Assembly (NCBI GenBank): GCA_938041555.1
Contig: CALIAC010000004.1
Location: forward strand, 1-59,742
Source: an uncultured Candidatus Saccharibacteria bacterium
Lineage (GTDB): Bacteria > Patescibacteriota > Saccharimonadia > Saccharimonadales > Saccharimonadaceae
Length of the DNA stretch: 59,742 nucleotides
Direction of reading: 5' to 3'
Below are positions 33,580-42,108 of the stretch, one piece after another. Under the pieces are notes generated by a model. The model worked only from the letters and a program-made list of their open reading frames with translations. It did not search any database and was not told the DNA's origin. The first letter of the stretch is position 1, and each line of letters starts with the position of its first letter. The position numbers and the translations under genes were made by a program.

Positions 33580-34437
33580 CTACCCTACTTTTTGGTGTGT
33601 TGCATCATATATAGCTTTAATTGTCTTCTGGTCTTCAGACAAAGTATCAATATCAAACGGTGATGCCATTGGCTCAAACACACCTTCATAAAAATTGCCC
33701 TTTACAACAGTCAATTTACCATTACGAACCTCATATACATCGCCAAGCTTGCTACCTGGTTCATTTTGCTCCTGAGTGTAAAACCCTACTTGTTGGACTG
33801 GTAGTTTCTCTGCTTTATTGCCTTGCTCGTCTATTCTGTAGCTGCCTGGAGTCTTTAAATCAACTGTAGACCAGTTTCCTTGTTGGTCCTGCACATAGAA
33901 GGTCATGGTTTTATCAGGTGACATATCACCTGTGACATTACCATGCTCATCTCCGACAAAAATATTATGATACACCCTACTCGTTCTGTTTTCATAATCC
34001 GGAATGACCACACTGCCGCGTAAGACATTGATTTTCGTCCTGCTTTTTAGCGCTTCATCGACTCGTGTACGAAGAGTCTCATTATCTTCTGCAGACAGCT
34101 TCTTTTCGCCAGGCCGGACCTTTTCTGCTGATTGTTGTTCGGGCGATTGGGTTGGAGATGCTGGGAAAGATGGTATCTCCGTTGCTTTGTCGGTAGAGTG
34201 AGGTCGCTCAGGCTGGGAAGTCTTGTTGCGTGCTGGCGCTTTGATGGATGGATCTGCGCTTGGTGTTGTTGCTGACGATGTTGCTTCGGCAGCGGCAGCA
34301 GGTTGAGTTGGTTGTGCTTCGTTTCGTGGTGTTTCTGCAGAGCACGCCGCCGCACCAAATGCCAAAGCTAGGCCAGCACCTGCCCCAATAAGCTCTTTTG
34401 TCTTCTTCTTCATATTATCAGCTAATCGTTCGCCCAT
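33580..34437 (-). CDS. Lipoprotein with disordered linker, unknown function
   Basis: 285 residues. A Lys-rich n-region (KKKTK), hydrophobic core and lipobox-like AAAC (Cys32) predict a lipid-anchored surface protein. Residues 35-105 are a Pro/Ser/Thr/Gln-rich linker, and the C-terminal half is a polar beta-rich domain with repeated aromatic-Asp-Gly motifs (VGDEHGN, VQDQQGN, RIDEQGN) spaced about 35-40 residues apart. No family recognised. GGAGG with a 9-nt spacer supports ATG at 34437. Lower GC than its neighbours. Confidence 0.7.
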   Translation of the reverse strand: MGERLADNMKKKTKELIGAGAGLALAFGAAACSAETPRNEAQPTQPAAAAEATSSATTPSADPSIKAPARNKTSQPERPHSTDKATEIPSFPASPTQSPEQQSAEKVRPGEKKLSAEDNETLRTRVDEALKSRTKINVLRGSVVIPDYENRTSRVYHNIFVGDEHGNVTGDMSPDKTMTFYVQDQQGNWSTVDLKTPGSYRIDEQGNKAEKLPVQQVGFYTQEQNEPGSKLGDVYEVRNGKLTVVKGNFYEGVFEPMASPFDIDTLSEDQKTIKAIYDATHQKVG

Positions 34438-34538
34438 TTTTCTTTCCTCCTCTTTCTCTGTATCATCACTGGTGGATGATGCCTATTTTGGATTTATAAT
34501 CTAAACTATACCGCACTTTGGTATATATAGCAACTAGT

Positions 34539-36278
34539 TTAGCTGGTGGTACTTTCTTGGGCTGCGCTTGCTCCATCTTCGCGGCGGTTCACTACCTGTG
34601 CAGCTCTGTTCTCGTACGCTTGCTGGAATTTATGCTGGAGTACACGCTTGGCAGCATCATTGCGCACTAGGTCATACATCGTCTGCGGGTCGTATGCATA
34701 GAGGGCAAGCACAAGCGCTTCGCCAGCAGACGGCAGCACACGAGTGCGCAGCTGTTTTTTGTTGATAAGCCCAGCCTGCCGAGCTTTGTTGAGGAATATC
34801 TCTAGGTTGTACTCAGAAGCGTACTGGCTCACCATCTCGGGCAAATCTTGAATAGGAAATACCTGCTTGTCTGCATTATCGTCGGCGCTATTTTCTCGCA
34901 AGCTATCAATCAGTGGCTGTGCAAGCTCTACAAGCTGCTCGATCTGGGCGCGTACTTCTGCGCTGAGGGCGACCTCTGCAGCACGGAGGGCTTCTTGCTG
35001 CTCTTCGGCTTCTGCTGCTTGACTGTCAGCAGTGGTACGGGCAGCTTCGAGAGCTCGCTTTGCCAGTGCATCATCGATGTCTGGCACGCTACTGGCCGAA
35101 GATTCATGTTTTGTATTATCAGTGGTTCGTGATGTCTCGCTGCGAGTAGCGCCCGCTTTGTACGCTACAGTTGCGGCCTTATGCGACGTCCACGTAATCT
35201 GCTGTTTGCCATAACGACCACTTCTTTGCTCTTCTACTGATTCTTGCCCAGCAACCTCAACTGGCACCGCACGGAAGACAATCATTGGATGGCGCCGCCG
35301 ACCATGCTCGTCTATGAGGTATCGCCGGCCACGCTGGAGGACAAGACTGTAACGCGCCAGTTCGTTTGAGATAATCGCACTGCGGTTATCTGGTTTTTGA
35401 TTAATATTTAGCAGGGCACTCACTCGATTGTATCGCCCGAGTTTTGTACGCACTTTCTCTGGGTCGTAGACCTCGTCACCTAATTCTTGCACCGTCCACG
35501 CTTCGCCAGTAGACTCCACAAGCACCTCTGCTATCCGCAGGCTGGCATCTTTTTTGATAAACTCTGGTGTCATACGGCTACCATATCCCAGCTTGTTGCC
35601 TGAGCGTGGTGTTCGGCCATCATCAGGGAAGACATTAATATACCCGGGCTCGCTCTCATCACCAGTCGATTGCGCTTTCTTAACCACTTCTTCGCCCCAG
35701 ATACGAATTGCCGTCTCCTCAGATACGACTGCCAAGGGTGGCTCCGTGAGGCCCATATAATATGCCAGCTCGGCGTTGATCTCACCAATCCTATCTTCGA
35801 CGATTTGGCGCCGCTGCTGCACGTCTTTGCCAAGCGGGGTTGCGTTATATATTTCATTAGCCTGCTCTGCTGCTTCATCGGGCATCAATGGCGCATAGCC
35901 AAGATGCGTTGCAGCTTCCATCACTTCATCTTCTGCTTCATAACCGCCATCCTCCTCCATTGATTGTCTTTCTTCTTCGGCTATTGCGGCAAGCGTAGCC
36001 TCGCAGATTGCTCGCTCCTCTTGGTAGCGTTGGAGAACACCTGGTGGCACCGTGCTCCTCTCGCCAGTCTGCACAAGCTCCTCGAGCGCTTCTTGCTGGT
36101 CGTTTTTAATTATCGACTTGGCCCGCATATAAGTATCCTTCTCGTGTTTTGATTTCTTCTCGTCACGAAGGGCCAGCTTGAATTTTCTATGGAGTTTATT
36201 ATCTTCTTTGATTGCAACTTCTATTCTTGTAGATGCATACTCGTGATGAGATGGCTGCTGGTCTATAGATCTTTTCAT
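34539..36278 (-). CDS. Large orphan protein with a possible winged-helix domain
   Basis: 579 residues, cytoplasmic, very rich in Glu, Ala, Arg and Gln. Residues 1-200 are charged helices. Residues about 244-330 (RIAEVLVESTGEAWTVQEL onward) look like a winged helix-turn-helix ending in a basic beta-wing RGRRYLIDEHGRRRH. Residues 400-450 are a coiled coil, and a globular helical tail follows. No known family recognised. GGAG lies 4 nt before ATG. Together with the 37757-39532 protein it flanks the malic enzyme. A DNA-associated regulatory role is only a guess. Confidence 0.65.
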   Translation of the reverse strand: MKRSIDQQPSHHEYASTRIEVAIKEDNKLHRKFKLALRDEKKSKHEKDTYMRAKSIIKNDQQEALEELVQTGERSTVPPGVLQRYQEERAICEATLAAIAEEERQSMEEDGGYEAEDEVMEAATHLGYAPLMPDEAAEQANEIYNATPLGKDVQQRRQIVEDRIGEINAELAYYMGLTEPPLAVVSEETAIRIWGEEVVKKAQSTGDESEPGYINVFPDDGRTPRSGNKLGYGSRMTPEFIKKDASLRIAEVLVESTGEAWTVQELGDEVYDPEKVRTKLGRYNRVSALLNINQKPDNRSAIISNELARYSLVLQRGRRYLIDEHGRRRHPMIVFRAVPVEVAGQESVEEQRSGRYGKQQITWTSHKAATVAYKAGATRSETSRTTDNTKHESSASSVPDIDDALAKRALEAARTTADSQAAEAEEQQEALRAAEVALSAEVRAQIEQLVELAQPLIDSLRENSADDNADKQVFPIQDLPEMVSQYASEYNLEIFLNKARQAGLINKKQLRTRVLPSAGEALVLALYAYDPQTMYDLVRNDAAKRVLQHKFQQAYENRAAQVVNRREDGASAAQESTTS

Positions 36279-36426
36279 ATCACTCCGTATTATGAGCCGC
36301 TGGGACTATGCAGAGCTCCTTGCTCGGTTTGTATCATGCATCATATAATAGCATTTGGCGCGAAAGTATTGCAATAACGGCTGTTTGTCCTCGTGCTACT
36401 CCTTTCTCTTTCTCGCCTGTGTGCGG

Positions 36427-36432
36427 TATACT
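36427..36432 (+). promoter_or_regulatory. -10 box of the malic enzyme gene
   Basis: TATACT, 7 nt before ATG at 36440. Leaderless mRNA predicted. Confidence 0.6.
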
Positions 36433-36439
36433 AGAGTCT

Positions 36440-37573
36440 ATGGATTATAACAAACTTGCACTCGACCTACACAAAAAATATAAGGGCAAAATCACCACCA
36501 GCCTGCGCGATAGCGATGAGCTTGACCGCGATAAACTCAGCAGCTACTACAGCCCTGGTGTGGGCGCAGTCAGCAAGGCAATTGCAGATGACCCCGCTAC
36601 CCTGCCCACCTACACCTGGACGAATAACCTCGTAGCGGTGATTAGCGACGGCTCGGCCATCCTGGGCCTGGGCGACCTTGGCCCTAAGGCAGCCATGCCG
36701 GTTATGGAAGGTAAGGCGCTGCTGTTTAAGCACTTTGCTGATGTCGATGCCGTGCCAATTGTGCTGGATGTACACCAGCCAGAGGAGATTATTGCTACGG
36801 TTAAGGCAATCGCACCGAGCTTTGGCGCCATTAACCTCGAGGATATCGCTGCGCCCAAGTGCTTCGAGATTGAGGAGCGCCTCAAGGCCGAGCTCGATAT
36901 CCCCGTCTTCCACGACGACCAGCACGGTACGGCTGTGGTGGTACTAGCTGGGCTGATCAACGCTGCCAAGCTGACGGGCCGCAGCCTGGCTGATAGCAAA
37001 TTCGTCGTGGTCGGCGCTGGCGCTGCTGGTACTGCTATCATTAAGCTGCTGCACACCTACGGCGCCCGGCATATCGTGGCGGTTGATAGCAAAGGCATCG
37101 TGGGCAGCCACCGTACCGACCTTAACGCTGAGAAGACTGCCTTGCTCGCCTATGTTGATGCCTCGCAGCAAGGGTCGCTCGAAGACGCCATGGCAGATGC
37201 CGATGTCTTCATTGGCGTATCGCGCGCGGGGCTGCTGACTCCAGAGCTCGTCGGGATGATGGCCAAAGACCCGATTATCTTTGCCCTGGCCAACCCAGTG
37301 CCAGAAATCATGCCAGATAGCGCCAAAGCAGCTGGCGCGGCCGTCATCGCCACTGGCCGCAGCGACTTCCCCAACCAAGTCAATAATGCCCTGGCCTTCC
37401 CAGGTATCTTCCGCGGCGCGCTCGATAATGGCGTGCAAAAAATCACCGATGAGCACAAGCTCGCCGCCGCCCAGGCGCTAGCAGCGCTGGTCGATGAACC
37501 CACGGCAGATTACGTCATCCCCTCACCATTTGATGAGCGCGTAGTGGAGGCTGTAGCAAAGGTTATTCGCTAG
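36440..37573 (+). CDS. NAD(P)-dependent malic enzyme
   Basis: Oxidative decarboxylation of malate to pyruvate and CO2. 377 residues, the short bacterial form without a phosphotransacetylase tail. Tyr in SSYYSPGVG (about 34-42), metal ligands in NLEDI (132-136) and HDDQHGTA (158-165), and the NAD loop VGAGAAGTA (191-199). The open frame extends 44 codons upstream across the promoter, so ATG at 36440 is preferred. One of the few central-carbon enzymes in the window. It could supply pyruvate and NAD(P)H. Confidence 0.93.
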   Translation: MDYNKLALDLHKKYKGKITTSLRDSDELDRDKLSSYYSPGVGAVSKAIADDPATLPTYTWTNNLVAVISDGSAILGLGDLGPKAAMPVMEGKALLFKHFADVDAVPIVLDVHQPEEIIATVKAIAPSFGAINLEDIAAPKCFEIEERLKAELDIPVFHDDQHGTAVVVLAGLINAAKLTGRSLADSKFVVVGAGAAGTAIIKLLHTYGARHIVAVDSKGIVGSHRTDLNAEKTALLAYVDASQQGSLEDAMADADVFIGVSRAGLLTPELVGMMAKDPIIFALANPVPEIMPDSAKAAGAAVIATGRSDFPNQVNNALAFPGIFRGALDNGVQKITDEHKLAAAQALAALVDEPTADYVIPSPFDERVVEAVAKVIR

Positions 37574-37700
37574 ACTGATACTTATACTCGCCAAGGTCTA
37601 CATTCCTAAATCTTGCCTCCCACTTTGCATACCTCACGTAACCTCGTAGAGCACTGGGTATATCGGTGAGTTTTGTCACGCAAGAGACAGTAAACCTAAG

Positions 37701-37741
37701 AAATAAAACTACGTAGCGTACAAAGCCACGTAGTTTTATTT
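37701..37741. terminator. Bidirectional terminator
   Basis: Perfect 14-bp stem (37701-37714 with 37728-37741) with A-rich and T-rich ends, between the convergent malic enzyme and large orphan genes. Confidence 0.88.
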
Positions 37742-37756
37742 CTGTATAGTTTCTCT

Positions 37757-39532
37757 TTAAATGCTGCCTACGCGCTGTTTGCGTAACTCTCGTCGAGAAC
37801 GTCCAGTAATTTCTGCCAATGTTGCCAGCTGGTGCTGCTTATCACAGACACCGATCAACATAATCAATTCGTGCACCTGCATTGCTGTGAGTTGCTCGCG
37901 CACACTCGCAAGTCCATCGTCCATCTGGTTGACGCGCAGATTCGATATGTAGACACGCATCACATTGTGCTTCGCGTCCTTACTGTAAATCACAGGGTGC
38001 GGGTAAGTCGATTCGCCGTTTTTATCAACGCTTGAGAATTTACCAGCATGAATTAAGCCACCGTCTGACATAGCCACCTGAGCATAGTGTGTGAGACGTT
38101 GCTGTACATTTGGTGCTATATAATCCCACGGTGTTGACCTGTAGCCGTCCATCCGACGCTCAATTTCTTGCAGTGCTTTGCTACGGCAATCAATCACAAG
38201 CGCCCCAGGTACGCTATCGACAACAACTTTACAACTCACCGTACTATCACGACCGTCCACCTCAAGCCACGGTACAAGCTTGTGCGGCAAGGTAAGGTAA
38301 TCAAGTGGCACACGTTCGGTTTCTGCACGAGGGTGTAGTAGCTCTGATACTGGCAGCGACATTACATTATCTGGCTGATTCGACTTGTTAGGTAGCAGGC
38401 CTGCTGAGCCTTCCATGCTGCGTCGTTTATTGCTAGATACATTTGGCAAATCGTGGGTTGCTAATTGGTCAGCTGTCGGTTGGTACGCTACCAATGCATT
38501 GGCTAGCCGCTCAGCCGTCTCGGCAATGATCTGTTCCGTTTGCATATCAATTAACTGACGATCAGCGTGCTGTGCACTCTTTGGCCAGAGGCGATCAACC
38601 AAGCGCTGTGCTATATCGTGAGTTATCACCTTATCCGATCGATCAAACCATTGTAAGAGCGCAATTTGCGTCTGGCTAATTTGTGGTACATGCTCTGTGA
38701 GGTAGTGGCAGAAGGACAGCAATGTATCAGCCGGTACCGTTGTATATTCCTCGTCTCGCGATTGTTCAAGCTGCCGAGCTTGCGCAACTAACGCTGTATG
38801 CTCCGTTTGCAATGCATCGAGATGTTGACTCTCCGATTTACAGATTGCAACTTCGTCATCGTAGCATGGTTGCTGTGGTTCATCAAAGGCTATCTGTTCG
38901 CACTGCGCCACTGCCCAATCGACTGCCTCCTGAACTAACTTTTGGTATATATCGTTAGCTGCCGATGGCAGCAGAGCTTTATCCTGCTGCCATTCAGTAC
39001 GCTTTGGAATAACCGTATGACACCAATCTGGCACCTGCACTATTCCGCCAGCCAGAAATACCGCCTTAACGGCGCGCACGCTTCGCATCGCTAGCTTGTC
39101 GCGCTGCTTATTGATGTATTGCTGCGCACGCTCCGCCGCTGCCGGATATAACCGCATATTTGTTGTACGCCACGAGTTAGCTTCGCACAATAGTGCACGA
39201 CGCACACAGTATTTATACCTCTCACTTGTAAAGTGACACTGCCGAAGCGTATGCTCAGTATTTTGCATAGCTATAGCCGCCTCTTTATGCTGTTGCATCA
39301 CAAGCGATAAGTGCTCAAGCACACCACCAAAGACTGTAAAACTCGCATTGAGTGATGCTATATCTTCTTCTAATTGCTGTTCGTTTAGGCTCGGCTCACA
39401 CTCACTAGACGGCATTTTACCAACACTGTCTGGTAGCGTTATGCTAAACTCTTCTCCACTAGGGTTACGGTCTATGACAGACACTTGAAGTGATTCGGGT
39501 TCTCGTGGATAGTCAATCTGTTCATGCGACAT
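37757..39532 (-). CDS. Large orphan protein, unknown function
   Basis: 591 residues, cytoplasmic, mostly helical for residues 40-350 with scattered Cys, His and Trp. A mixed alpha/beta domain at about 415-540 contains VDGRDSTVSCKVVVDSVPGALVIDCRSKA-like strands (given in part), then SDGGLIHAGKF. The C-terminal 26 residues (LATLAEITGRSRRELRKQR) look like a helix-turn-helix. No family recognised. -10 TATACT lies 5 nt before ATG at 39532. Codon use appears less GC-rich than in dnaE or recG. Confidence 0.6.
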   Translation of the reverse strand: MSHEQIDYPREPESLQVSVIDRNPSGEEFSITLPDSVGKMPSSECEPSLNEQQLEEDIASLNASFTVFGGVLEHLSLVMQQHKEAAIAMQNTEHTLRQCHFTSERYKYCVRRALLCEANSWRTTNMRLYPAAAERAQQYINKQRDKLAMRSVRAVKAVFLAGGIVQVPDWCHTVIPKRTEWQQDKALLPSAANDIYQKLVQEAVDWAVAQCEQIAFDEPQQPCYDDEVAICKSESQHLDALQTEHTALVAQARQLEQSRDEEYTTVPADTLLSFCHYLTEHVPQISQTQIALLQWFDRSDKVITHDIAQRLVDRLWPKSAQHADRQLIDMQTEQIIAETAERLANALVAYQPTADQLATHDLPNVSSNKRRSMEGSAGLLPNKSNQPDNVMSLPVSELLHPRAETERVPLDYLTLPHKLVPWLEVDGRDSTVSCKVVVDSVPGALVIDCRSKALQEIERRMDGYRSTPWDYIAPNVQQRLTHYAQVAMSDGGLIHAGKFSSVDKNGESTYPHPVIYSKDAKHNVMRVYISNLRVNQMDDGLASVREQLTAMQVHELIMLIGVCDKQHQLATLAEITGRSRRELRKQRVGSI

Positions 39533-39537
39533 GCCAT

Positions 39538-39543
39538 AGTATA
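39538..39543 (-). promoter_or_regulatory. -10 box of the 591-residue orphan
   Basis: TATACT on the minus strand, 5 nt before ATG, itself embedded in TATTATACT. Confidence 0.55.
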
Positions 39544-39633
39544 ATACGCAAAAAATGATACTTTGTCAAAAAATCCGCTATATAATACATTAGTACAGAT
39601 CGGCTCTAAGTACTCTTCAGCAAGATAGCGCGT

Positions 39634-41256
39634 TTATATCACCCGCCCCACTTCCTCAAGCGTCGTCTCGCCGCGCAGGGCGGCAAGGACGCCAATTTGC
39701 TCGAGGGTAAGCATGCCTTCGCGCTGAGCGGCTTTTTCGATGACGTCTGGGTGGACATCGGTGAAGTCTCCGCGGATGAATTTCTGAATGCCTGGGGTGA
39801 CGATAAGCTGCTCCATAATCACCATGCGACCCTTGTAGCCAAATGGCGCATCATCGCTCGGTACTGGCCGCCAGAGCTTGAAGGTGTCGAGATCGGGATG
39901 CTCTACCTCTTCAGGAATATCAGCAAGGACTCGCTTGACATAGCTCCGCGTGGCATCATCTGGCTCATAGGCTTCCTTGGTCTCATCCACAAGGCGCCGC
40001 ACTAAACGCTGCGCCACCACGAGGCGGATAGCGCTGGCAAAAATCGGATTCACACCAATCAGATCGATCATTCGGCTAAAGGCTGCACTACTACTATTGG
40101 CGTGGAAGCTCGACATCACCAAGTGGCCGGTAATAGACGCCTGGATGGCCGGGCGCGCCGTATCCACATCGCGGATCTCACCCACCATCACGACATCTGG
40201 ATCAAGACGAAGCACGCTGCGCAAACCCTCACCAAAGCTTCCACCGGCGGTGGTATTGATTGGGATCTGCGAGATACCAGCCAAGCCATATTCGATTGGA
40301 TCCTCCAGGGTAATAATCTTACGATCAGTCGTGTTAAGGGCATTGAGCATGCTGTAAAGCGTGGTAGATTTACCTGAGCCCGTTGGCCCAACCATCAGCA
40401 CAAGGCCGCGCGGATGGCTGATGATTTCATCAATCTGCTGGCGCTGCTTGGGCGGAATACCCAGCAAATCAAGATTAAGCAAGCTTTCATCGAAATTAAA
40501 GAGACGCAGCACAGCATCCTGTCCATACATGGTTGGCACAGTCTCAACACGGATGTTGAGCAAGTGCGTTGCGTTGCCATGTGTTACGTCCTTTTGGATG
40601 TGACCTGACTGCGGCTCCATCGAAGCACTCGACACGCCAGCTCGGCTGGCAAGCTCACCCATGATCACGCGGTAGCGACTCCGGCTGATTGTCGCGACGG
40701 GATGGAGTGCACCATCGACACGGAGACGAATCCGGATATCATGGCGTTCATTCTCGATGTGGATGTCGCTCGCACCAAGCATATCCGCCTGGTTGATCAA
40801 AAAGTCGAAAACCTCCTCACTACTCACTCGCCCAAGTGTCTGACTCACCTCGGCGATGGTCTCGCTATCGCCCGCTTTGGCAATCTTAATATCATCGTAG
40901 ACGATCTTCTTTGGTGGGTCGAAGCGGTTCATCAACACACGGTAAGCACTGAGGCTAATCAAATAAAATTCGACAGGTAGCCCCCGGTCCTGATACGTGC
41001 GCCGCGTCCGCTGGATAACCGACTGGGGTGTTTGTGTCGTGACAGCAAACTGGTACGATTCTTGCTCATTGCCATCAGTCAGCGGCAGCATATAGAGGTT
41101 GTGCATCTCCTCGATCGTCATTAGGTCGCGTGCTAGTGGCAGCGTCTCCTCGATGGGGCGCATATCGAGGTATTTGAGGCCAAGAATGCGCGAGCGTTGC
41201 TCGGTCGACGCCTCATCTTGCTGGCGACGACGTTGTTGGACTTCATCTTCATTCAT
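39634..41256 (-). CDS. pilB: Type IV pilus assembly ATPase (PilB/GspE type)
   Basis: Secretion ATPase that powers pilus extension. 540 residues from the ATG at 41256, which follows AAGGA. Walker A GPTGSGKST (290-298), Asp box near DPIEYG, and Walker B region LDPDVVMVGEIRD (351-363). The N-terminal domain is short, and the usual C4 zinc site after the Walker B is not seen. No pilC, pilT or pilM adjoins it. A prepilin gene lies 14.6 kb downstream at 55815. CPR bacteria use type IV pili for attachment and DNA uptake. Confidence 0.92.
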   Translation of the reverse strand: MNEDEVQQRRRQQDEASTEQRSRILGLKYLDMRPIEETLPLARDLMTIEEMHNLYMLPLTDGNEQESYQFAVTTQTPQSVIQRTRRTYQDRGLPVEFYLISLSAYRVLMNRFDPPKKIVYDDIKIAKAGDSETIAEVSQTLGRVSSEEVFDFLINQADMLGASDIHIENERHDIRIRLRVDGALHPVATISRSRYRVIMGELASRAGVSSASMEPQSGHIQKDVTHGNATHLLNIRVETVPTMYGQDAVLRLFNFDESLLNLDLLGIPPKQRQQIDEIISHPRGLVLMVGPTGSGKSTTLYSMLNALNTTDRKIITLEDPIEYGLAGISQIPINTTAGGSFGEGLRSVLRLDPDVVMVGEIRDVDTARPAIQASITGHLVMSSFHANSSSAAFSRMIDLIGVNPIFASAIRLVVAQRLVRRLVDETKEAYEPDDATRSYVKRVLADIPEEVEHPDLDTFKLWRPVPSDDAPFGYKGRMVIMEQLIVTPGIQKFIRGDFTDVHPDVIEKAAQREGMLTLEQIGVLAALRGETTLEEVGRVI

Positions 41257-41317
41257 CCTTCTTAGTGTAACAAAAAGCTCGTGGTAAATATAGGGGGTAA
41301 GTCCAAAGCACTTCAGG

Positions 41318-41323
41318 TATAAT
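41318..41323 (+). promoter_or_regulatory. -10 box of the 41330 methyltransferase gene
   Basis: Perfect TATAAT, 6 nt before ATG. The minus-strand pilB -10-like TACACT (+ strand 41268-41273) is about 50 nt away, so the region holds divergent promoters. Confidence 0.65.
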
Positions 41324-41329
41324 ACAACT

Positions 41330-41866
41330 ATGCCAGAGATTATTGTTATTGCACACAACATTCGCTCAGCGCACAATGTCGGATCGATCTTTCGTACCTG
41401 CGAAGGATTTGGCGTGCAGCAGCTCATCCTGAGTGGCTACACACCCTACCCCGATCTTGCCCTTCAGCCAACCCCACCGCACTGTGCCTACCACCTTGAA
41501 GAAACAGTGCGAGCCGACCCACGTTTGCCGCACATCCGCGAAAAGATTACCCAGCAGATCCACAAAACGGCGCTTGGTGCCGAGGCCCTTGTGCCGTTCG
41601 ATTATCAGTCTGAGCTCGACCTTGAGCAGTTTGCTGGCTATCGCATTGTTGCGCTCGAGCAAGCCTCTACCTCTGTTACCATCTCACAGTATCAGCCACC
41701 AGATAAGCTCGTCCTTTTACTTGGCGAAGAAGTCCACGGCATTCCAGCCGAGACGCTTGCGCTCGCGGATGACATTATCGAGATTCCGATGCAAGGGCAG
41801 AAGGAGTCATTTAACGTATCAGTCGCAACCGGTATTGCGCTCTATGCACTCACAACTGCTGGATAG
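41330..41866 (+). CDS. TrmH/SpoU-family RNA methyltransferase
   Basis: 178-residue SPOUT methyltransferase, minimal catalytic domain only. Motif 1 NVGSIFRTCEGFGV (16-29), motif 2 LLLGEEVHGIP (about 128-138), motif 3 FNVSVATGIALY (about 160-171). It resembles TrmL/TrmH-type enzymes acting on tRNA or rRNA ribose, but the target is unknown. It differs clearly from the 2270-2842 paralogue. Confidence 0.85.
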   Translation: MPEIIVIAHNIRSAHNVGSIFRTCEGFGVQQLILSGYTPYPDLALQPTPPHCAYHLEETVRADPRLPHIREKITQQIHKTALGAEALVPFDYQSELDLEQFAGYRIVALEQASTSVTISQYQPPDKLVLLLGEEVHGIPAETLALADDIIEIPMQGQKESFNVSVATGIALYALTTAG

Positions 41867-41892
41867 TTACAGTATATATGTACCCATTTTGT

Positions 41893-41921
41893 TTGCGTTG
41901 TAGCAAATATCGGGTTATACT
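41893..41921 (+). promoter_or_regulatory. Promoter of candidate structured RNA
   Basis: TTGCGT (41893-41898), a 17-nt spacer and TATACT (41916-41921). It reads into a stretch with no open reading frame but dense secondary structure. Confidence 0.55.
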
Positions 41922-41927
41922 AGCAGT

Positions 41928-42106
41928 AGGTGGTGTGACCAAGCCACCGCCTGCAACTTGCCTGTGCTAGAGCTTATTTCGCTCGCCTCGCAAGTATCTG
42001 GCCTCGCGCCACCCTGGTCGTAGACGCTACTGTTCGAAGTAAAAATTACACGCACAGCCAGCAGACTCCCAGGGTGGCGCGAGTCACCCCCCTTCGCGGG
42101 GACGGG
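41928..42106 (+). ncRNA. Candidate novel structured RNA (about 180 nt)
   Basis: Between the methyltransferase stop and the dnaE stop, with its own promoter. Visible helices in order: GGTGG/CCACC (41929-41933/41944-41948); ACTTGC/GCAAGT (41956-41961/41990-41995) enclosing GAGC/GCTC (41970-41973/41981-41984); a perfect 15-bp helix 42003-42017/42069-42083 closing a 51-nt loop that contains GTAG/CTAC; and a CCCC/GGGG hairpin (42089-42092/42098-42101). No SRP, tmRNA, RNase P or tRNA signature is found. The 3' arm AGGGTGGCGCG recalls a T-box motif, but no gene follows on this strand. Confidence 0.5.
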
Positions 42107-42108
42107 CA

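Noticed and set aside
41257..41427. 57-residue N-terminal extension of PilB
   Set aside because: It runs antisense across the promoter and start of the 41330 methyltransferase gene; ATG at 41256 has AAGGA.
42069..42083. T-box riboswitch at the AGGGTGGCGCG arm
   Set aside because: The ACC before CGCG is missing, the segment pairs with an upstream 15-nt arm rather than forming an antiterminator, and no plus-strand gene follows (dnaE converges).
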